A stretch of DNA of 64,000 bases from contig NZ_CAXUQH020000001.1 in the NCBI RefSeq assembly GCF_964253085.1, positions 5,518,001-5,582,000 of the forward strand. Direction: 5' to 3'. Positions within the stretch are counted from its first letter, which is position 1. The number at the start of each line of letters is the position of its first letter. The notes under the pieces were generated by a model, which had not been told where the DNA came from, searched no databases, and saw only the letters and a program-made list of their open reading frames with translations. The stretch comes from Paenibacillus_E sp964253085. Its GTDB lineage: Bacteria > Bacillota > Bacilli > Paenibacillales > NBRC-103111. Shown piece by piece: positions 59,246-64,000 of this stretch. Both the position numbers and the translations under genes were made by a program.

Positions 59246-59259
59246 TGATAGCGCTTTAA
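59246..59259 (-). promoter_or_regulatory. Candidate CcpA (cre) site in the leader of the second GH43 gene
   Basis: The minus strand reads TTAAAGCGCTATCA, 13 of 14 matches to the cre consensus, about 45 bases downstream of the predicted start of transcription. Confidence 0.55.
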
Positions 59260-59305
59260 AATTTAGCTATAAGCCTCTCTCTCCTCCCTGGTTAATATTT
59301 CCTTT

Positions 59306-59357
59306 ATTATAACTGTGTCAAATTAAAATCACGATGTAATTTCTTTTTTTAAAAGTT
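59306..59357 (-). promoter_or_regulatory. Promoter of the second GH43 gene with conserved 32-bp upstream box
   Basis: Minus strand TATAAT at 59,306-59,311 without a good -35. The 32-bp box at 59,326-59,357 is identical to that before the first GH43 gene and has the same 14-base distance to the -10. The flanking sequence differs, so selection on the box is likely. Confidence 0.65.
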
Positions 59358-59439
59358 TACTTTTTTTAGGTAGGCGTATAAATGGCACACTGAAAGAACA
59401 CTTAGCTTCTGTTGAACTAAAATTGTTATTGAATTGCAA

Positions 59440-59482
59440 AAATTAAAGGACACTGGTGGAATTTGATTCCGCAAGTGTCCTT
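59440..59482 (-). terminator. Rho-independent terminator of the response-regulator gene
   Basis: AAGGACACT pairs perfectly with AGTGTCCTT, with an inner GGAAT/ATTCC stem, followed on the minus strand by TTTAATTTTT. Confidence 0.88.
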
Positions 59483-59550
59483 ACTATTTTCAAGCAAAAT
59501 GAGTACATTCGTTTAGGTTCATGAGGTTGCGTAGACAGGATTAGTCATAT

Positions 59551-61212
59551 TTATCGCATGATAATCTGTTCACTAGCATCACCACGCTCCATGACTAAGA
59601 GGGCGTTGTCTAAATTCCCATTTTTCTTAAATTCCGTGGTAGTCATCCCCGTTATTCGTTTAAACAGAGTTGAGAAATAATGAGAGTCGTTATAGCCAAC
59701 GAGAAATGCAATTTCAAACGATTTGAACGATGTCGTCTTAAATAACTCCATCGCTTTACGTATGCGATAATGCGTCAAATACTCAATAAATGTACGACCT
59801 GTTTCCTGACTGAAAACTTTGCTTAGATGGCTGGAACTCACCTTGACATACTCCGCAGCATCTTGAAGTGAAAAGGTGTCATTATTGTAATTAGCATGTA
59901 TATATTCCTTGACACTTCTGAGCATTTCACCATATCTGTCGTTAGTCTGAGAACGCCATGACCAGAATTGATTCGTAAGGATGGTCAAATATTGGACAGC
60001 CTCATCAGTGGAACGGACCGTTTTAAGAATTTGCTGTAACTGCTGGAGCGTTTCTTCAGGCGAATCCCAATGCCGGTACATGTCCTTAGCCGAACGGAAA
60101 ACCTCCAAAGTTAAATCGTTAAGAATGTAATAGCCGATTGGAGCTGTGGACCAGTCAATTCCGCTCAATGCCGAGGCATACCCCTCAATAAACGATGACA
60201 ATTGTGAAGAGGATCCAATTTTCAAGAAATTTACAAACAAAGTACGGTCCAAGAAGACGTACTGCTCCATAGGGCCTGAGATCGATTCCCACAGTGTGAC
60301 CCGGTTTTGGCTTGACAGTCGCCGCCAGTGCATATCCTCAACGGCTTCCAGAAAGGAGAGGTGAATATTCATAAGTCGCTCCTGTACGTTGCCGATACCC
60401 AAAGCGATTGAAATCGAGGTAGCGGGGACCTGCTCGGTATTCATATTTAGTATTTCCTTGAATATTACCAGCTCATTCTTGATTTGTTCCAGTGTCTCTC
60501 CTTTGATCAGCCAGCAGATCTCGGTACGGCTTCGCTTGAAATGTAACAATTCCTTATGATCGAGCACTTGTTGAAATTTACTAAGCAAATCATTCTCTAT
60601 TTGACTCACTACATCGAGATCTGATAATGGCTTGTCTTCAAAAGTACGAACTTCTGAGATGACGACAACATAATACCTCGCTTGCAAATCTAGCGACAAC
60701 GACGTACCGAGTTGAATAGCTTCGACCGTTGTAACAAAACCGCTGCACAGATCATTGAGCAATTTCTCTCGCGAAATTTCCGTTTTCTCCATTTCACTTT
60801 GCCTCAACTTGTCAATGCTAGCCTTTATTTCGCGCTCCTTATCGATCAATTCGCTTGTGGAACGTAGTAGCTGGATGAGATCTGAGGGACAGATTGGCTT
60901 CAGACAGTAATCGTGGACCCCCATCCGCAATGCTGTTCTTGCATAACCGAAATCCTCATGTCCCGTCAAAATGATGATTTTCACTTCCGGATTCCGTTCT
61001 CGGACGATTGCGCTTAAATCCAGACCGTTCATAAAGGGCATCATAATGTCAGTAATGACGATGTCCGGACGTAATTGCTCGATTAAAGTCAGTGCCATTT
61101 CCCCATCGGGGGCGTCTCCGCAATAAATAAAGCCCTCTTGTTCCCATTGCGTGTTATCTCGTATCGTTTCCCGAATCAGAATTTCATCATCAACTAGCAT
61201 GACCTTTTTCAT
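59551..61212 (-). CDS. YesN-type response regulator with AraC DNA-binding domain
   Basis: A 553-residue response regulator. The receiver domain (1-125) has the acidic pair in MLVDDEILIRE, the phosphoacceptor Asp in PDIVITDIMMPFMNG, a Thr in IIILTGHEDF and the Lys in DYCLKPICP. A long middle part of about 300 residues follows, then an AraC-type domain (about 435-535: FSLQDAAEYVKVSSSHLSKV, FKSFEIAFLVGYNDSHYFST, ending FKRITGMTTTEFKK). Such proteins usually pair with a YesM-type histidine kinase, but no kinase gene is adjacent here. It sits between the GH30 and GH43 genes and is a good candidate to bind the 32-bp box before the GH43 genes. Start ATG has AGGTGAG 7 bases upstream. Confidence 0.95.
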   Translation of the reverse strand: MKKVMLVDDEILIRETIRDNTQWEQEGFIYCGDAPDGEMALTLIEQLRPDIVITDIMMPFMNGLDLSAIVRERNPEVKIIILTGHEDFGYARTALRMGVHDYCLKPICPSDLIQLLRSTSELIDKEREIKASIDKLRQSEMEKTEISREKLLNDLCSGFVTTVEAIQLGTSLSLDLQARYYVVVISEVRTFEDKPLSDLDVVSQIENDLLSKFQQVLDHKELLHFKRSRTEICWLIKGETLEQIKNELVIFKEILNMNTEQVPATSISIALGIGNVQERLMNIHLSFLEAVEDMHWRRLSSQNRVTLWESISGPMEQYVFLDRTLFVNFLKIGSSSQLSSFIEGYASALSGIDWSTAPIGYYILNDLTLEVFRSAKDMYRHWDSPEETLQQLQQILKTVRSTDEAVQYLTILTNQFWSWRSQTNDRYGEMLRSVKEYIHANYNNDTFSLQDAAEYVKVSSSHLSKVFSQETGRTFIEYLTHYRIRKAMELFKTTSFKSFEIAFLVGYNDSHYFSTLFKRITGMTTTEFKKNGNLDNALLVMERGDASEQIIMR

Positions 61213-61328
61213 TTCGTCTCACCTTTTTTCCATTTGAATGAGAAGGGCGACTAATTTACTTGATTGCGGCTTGTTGCTGATGTCAACACTGTAGTATCAT
61301 TTCCCCTTGTGAATACTGACCCTTAAAT

Positions 61329-61342
61329 ATAAAACGCTTTCA
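61329..61342. promoter_or_regulatory. Candidate CcpA (cre) site before the response-regulator gene
   Basis: ATAAAACGCTTTCA matches the cre consensus at 12 of 14 positions, about 120 bases upstream of the start codon. The rest of the gap (61,213-61,461) holds no recognisable gene. Confidence 0.4.
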
Positions 61343-61461
61343 ATGTTTTGCAACAGTTCTCTTATTTACTATTCTATCAGTCTACACTCCAAATTTTAAT
61401 GAACAAACTATGGATATTTTGTAATTATATCGAATTTTCGTAGTCCGAACTAATAACTCAT

Positions 61462-61493
61462 GAAAAGGTTAACCAGATCATTCTGGTTAACCT
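61462..61493 (-). terminator. Rho-independent terminator after the Spo0E-like gene
   Basis: A perfect 11-bp stem, AGGTTAACCAG and CTGGTTAACCT with a 6-base loop, followed on the minus strand by TTTT. Confidence 0.88.
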
Positions 61494-61543
61494 ATTTGTG
61501 AAAAATCCTCAATTTGTTCAGAAAATAATGAGTTATTGTTTGG

Positions 61544-61681
61544 TCACACCAATAATTCGATAATAAGATCATCTAATTCTTGTGACAATCTCAGCATCGC
61601 ATCTGAACAAAGATCTTCACTTTTCCCAGCATAATTGAGCTCATTCCTTTTGGACTCGATCGCAATTTCGATCTCTAACAC
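61544..61681 (-). CDS. Spo0E-family aspartyl-phosphate phosphatase
   Basis: A 45-residue two-helix protein reading LEIEIAIESKRNELNYAGKS, then RLSQELDDLIIELL, with the SQELD signature of Spo0E-like phosphatases. Members dephosphorylate Spo0A and so delay sporulation. The length is normal to slightly short for the family. The start is GTG at 61,681, a few bases after GAGGTGG; no ATG lies in the frame, which stays open back to the stop of the xylanase gene 45 bases upstream. It ends at a terminator. The gene follows the GH30 xylanase gene on the same strand and may be co-transcribed with it. Confidence 0.85.
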   Translation of the reverse strand: MLEIEIAIESKRNELNYAGKSEDLCSDAMLRLSQELDDLIIELLV

Positions 61682-61726
61682 TTTATCCACCTCTTTGATA
61701 ATGAAGGAACGGTAGTTTTCTCCATC

Positions 61727-64000
61727 TTATTCAAGTATATTGTTTGCAACATACGCAATGTCAATAATATCGATCTTACTATCGTTGTTCATATCTGCAA
61801 TCCTAGCTGTTGCCCAGCCAGTGGCGGTAGAATCCTTACCGTAATAGTATGCTGCAATTGCAAGGTCACCTACATCGATGCTTCCGTCTTTATTGAGATC
61901 TGCAGACTTCATAACTGCTGCCTTGAAGATATCTACTGCACCACCCAGTGTTGTTACACTACTATCAACCTGGGACTGTGTCGCACTTGGGTTGTCTATG
62001 ACAGATTTTGCTGTATTGATCGCAGCGCTTAATGTATCTTTGGCTGCCTGCTGGTATTGACCAGGCATTGTGCCGACTACTGCTGCGTCATAGAGGGTTT
62101 GTGCATTCGTAATGGCTGTTGTCAATGCTGTCTTATCTACACCCACTTCCAAACTGCTGATTGAAATACTCTTTCTACCAAGAGCCGCCTGAATTAAGAC
62201 TCCATCAGAATCAGCAAGGTCTGCCTTGAATGCTTCAATCGCTCCGATCGTATTTTGAACACCACCCTTTACCTTAAAGTTCAGATTTAGAGCCAGTGTG
62301 CTCGCTCCCGTTATCCCTCCGATATTGGCGACAATGAGTCTAACTTGTCCAGCAGTTGTCTTGTCCTCCCCAACGATCTCGATGTTGTTGTTTGCCCCCG
62401 CCGAACTTACATATTCAAATTTATTGGTATCATAGGTCAAGGTAATATCTTCGGCATAAACAAGTTGTTCCACGTTGTTCAAACTGACAGCTAATGTAAA
62501 GCTGCTCCCAGGCTTCACACTGCTGTCTGCTGTGAGTGCAACTGTAGGTATTAGGTTGCCCGTATTAACATCGGCTACAAAGGTTGTAACGCTTTGGGCA
62601 GGTAGTTCGGCTGTAAATGAACTGTTCGACACATTGATGGACGCTCCTACTGCAAGATTCTTGCTACTGTCCGTTACCCATGAAGCTACTTTCGATGCTG
62701 ACTCGTTCTGCAAAACAAACTTTTGACTCACTGCTGTATTACCTTTATTAACTGCGACAATAACCGCCTTATTGTCACCCTTATAAGCAGATGTATAAAT
62801 CTGCGGTTCGGGATTTTTGGTAGCTTCAACCCTTACGTAGCCAGGACGAATAAATTTCGAGTAATGTGCCATCATGTATCCACGTTTGCTTATCGTGCCG
62901 TCCTCTTTCATGGGACCATATTGCCTGCGGATGTACCACCATACATATGTTTGAAAATTCCCTTCTACCATGGCATTATACATATGCTCTGCAACACCCA
63001 ATGCCTCGGGCCAGCGATCTGCCGAATCGCTCTCACTATTCGGATAGTATACTTCTGTCATCCACAATTCTTTTCCCGCTCCCTTTTGTTCGAAAAGTGG
63101 GTAAGGGAAATCTTTATAATTAGTGCCATACGTGTGGGCACCGAGAATATCCATATTTGCAAGAGCCTTCGAATCGTTCAATATTGGGTCTGACATTCGT
63201 TTTACATAGGAAAATGACTCTGGTGCTATAACCCTATTATTTATGGATCCAGCATTTTCTTTCATAAACCGAAGCATTTCATCTGGGCTCCACCATGTCC
63301 AATCATGAGCATAATCAGGCTCATTTTGAACAGAAATCGCATACAGATTCACACCGTTGCTCTTCATATATGAATCGAATTCGTTCAGGTACTGCGCATA
63401 TTCATCGTACATATCGTATTTAAGCCGTTTTGATGTTGAATCCTCTACATATGGGGAAACGTTGATATTATCAATATTCGGGCCTTCAGTACCAGTAGTT
63501 ACTAGTTTTAAAGTATTGGTTCCGTTCTTCATGGATACCTGGATTGATGTTTCCCCCCAAGTTGTCCAACTGCCGGTTGCTGCAAAGGCCACATTGCTAA
63601 GCACTTTCGTCCCATTAACATATACATCCAGATTGTTTGGCCCATCCTGCAGCGCATACCGAACTCTTATATTTTTAGTCCCTGTACTGCCTATCATAAT
63701 GTTATTCCACTGAACAGCCGCATTAGATGAAGCTTGAAAGTCGACATATCCGGTACTGCTATAGCCCGAATTTGTACTATCCACTGCGGAGCTGGTCAAT
63801 GTTGTCCCCGTCTCAGCTTCATAAGTGGTGCCGCTGCCCGAGTTACTACCAAGACTGAAAGTTTCGAGCATCTCACTTGGAGGGTTCCAAGGTGAGGCAA
63901 ACACGATTGCTCCGTGTTCTATCGCTTTTTTTGCAGTTTCCAATTCTCTTTTCCAGTTGTTTTTATCTGGGTCTATAAAAATTCTCAAAACAGAAAAGCC
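61727..64000 (-). CDS. GH30 subfamily 8 glucuronoxylanase with CBM inserted in the barrel, plus cohesin, FIVAR and dockerin (5' end cut)
   Basis: The gene enters from the right edge, so signal peptide and first barrel strands are missing. The visible part starts GFSVLRIFIDPDKNNW and continues IVFASPWNPPSEMLETF, like Bacillus XynC. About 120 residues of a CBM6/35-type jelly roll follow (TYEAETGTTLTSSAVDSTNS, NIRVRYALQDGPNNLDVYVN). The GH30 domain then resumes at SKRLKYDMYDEYAQYLNEF. The acid/base Glu (SVQNEPDYAHDWTWW), nucleophile Glu (WMTEVYYPNSESDSADRWP) and the glucuronate-binding Arg region (WWYIRRQYGPMKEDGTISKR) are intact. After the C-terminal beta domain come a cohesin (62,144-62,554), FIVAR (61,907-62,143) and dockerin (61,727-61,906, loops DLNKDGSIDVGD and DMNNDSKIDIID). 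It should cut glucuronoxylan internally. Confidence 0.93.
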   Translation of the reverse strand, partial: GFSVLRIFIDPDKNNWKRELETAKKAIEHGAIVFASPWNPPSEMLETFSLGSNSGSGTTYEAETGTTLTSSAVDSTNSGYSSTGYVDFQASSNAAVQWNNIMIGSTGTKNIRVRYALQDGPNNLDVYVNGTKVLSNVAFAATGSWTTWGETSIQVSMKNGTNTLKLVTTGTEGPNIDNINVSPYVEDSTSKRLKYDMYDEYAQYLNEFDSYMKSNGVNLYAISVQNEPDYAHDWTWWSPDEMLRFMKENAGSINNRVIAPESFSYVKRMSDPILNDSKALANMDILGAHTYGTNYKDFPYPLFEQKGAGKELWMTEVYYPNSESDSADRWPEALGVAEHMYNAMVEGNFQTYVWWYIRRQYGPMKEDGTISKRGYMMAHYSKFIRPGYVRVEATKNPEPQIYTSAYKGDNKAVIVAVNKGNTAVSQKFVLQNESASKVASWVTDSSKNLAVGASINVSNSSFTAELPAQSVTTFVADVNTGNLIPTVALTADSSVKPGSSFTLAVSLNNVEQLVYAEDITLTYDTNKFEYVSSAGANNNIEIVGEDKTTAGQVRLIVANIGGITGASTLALNLNFKVKGGVQNTIGAIEAFKADLADSDGVLIQAALGRKSISISSLEVGVDKTALTTAITNAQTLYDAAVVGTMPGQYQQAAKDTLSAAINTAKSVIDNPSATQSQVDSSVTTLGGAVDIFKAAVMKSADLNKDGSIDVGDLAIAAYYYGKDSTATGWATARIADMNNDSKIDIIDIAYVANNILE

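Noticed and set aside
1..64000. CRISPR arrays, tRNA or rRNA genes, transposases
   Set aside because: None recognised: no regularly spaced repeats, no cloverleaf-type sequence and no transposase-like protein seen in reading both strands.

Overview
The window looks like a chromosomal segment of a Paenibacillus-type Firmicute. It has moderate GC, strong AGGAGG-type ribosome binding sites, frequent TTG/GTG starts, a Spo0E-family sporulation phosphatase, a YesN-type response regulator, SLH wall anchoring and many cytoplasmic and secreted glycosidases. Nearly all of it is plant cell-wall polysaccharide use; no rRNA, tRNA, CRISPR array or intact insertion sequence was seen.

Region A (1-25,700, all minus strand) is a glycan-import and glycan-trimming locus in three transcription units. 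Unit 1 (promoter about 10,050) encodes an MsmX/UgpC-type ATPase, a 986-residue solute-binding protein with carbohydrate-binding-like modules, two permeases, two DUF5060/DUF4038 (apiosidase-like) hydrolases and a GH95 cut by the left window edge. Unit 2 (promoter about 15,425) encodes an MGH1-type glycosidase, a BNR/sialidase-like protein, an AraC regulator and an alpha/beta hydrolase. Unit 3 (promoter about 25,636) encodes GH78, GH29, a large unassigned glycosidase, GH95 and a second BNR/sialidase-like protein. The three promoters share a TATAGG site at a fixed distance from the -10, two of them as a direct repeat with 22-bp period. The enzyme mix (apiosidase-like, rhamnosidase, fucosidase/galactosidase, sialidase-fold, esterase) resembles what rhamnogalacturonan II breakdown needs.

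Region B (25,729-31,991, minus) is an intracellular acid-sugar operon: iron-type alcohol dehydrogenase, DUF1537 acid-sugar kinase, PdxA-like dehydrogenase, two DapA-family lyases and a GDSL esterase. Region C (32,129-40,820) has a plus-strand beta-propeller glycosidase plus GH78 pair, then minus-strand GH95, a 37-codon small ORF, an orphan solute-binding lipoprotein and a nucleotidyltransferase. An AT-rich AAC(3)-type acetyltransferase follows. Region D (41,818-48,329) is a maltodextrin unit (GH13, MalG, MalF, MalE) divergent from a LacI regulator, with a perfect 20-bp palindromic operator between them; it has no ATPase of its own.

Region E (48,400-64,000) is the most unusual part. An S-layer-homology protein carries a single cohesin. 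Next to it, three secreted xylan/arabinan enzymes (two GH43 and one GH30) end in the same cohesin-FIVAR-dockerin cassette. A fourth, decayed gene keeps only LamG, part of FIVAR and the dockerin. Because each enzyme carries both halves of a potential cohesin/dockerin pair and the wall protein carries only a cohesin, the locus could encode a self-chaining, wall-anchored enzyme complex unlike a classical scaffoldin-based cellulosome. This is inferred from sequence. The two GH43 genes share an identical 32-bp box at a fixed distance from their -10 elements, CcpA-like sites recur in the region, and a YesN-type regulator is embedded in it. The GH30 gene has a carbohydrate-binding module inserted inside its catalytic barrel.
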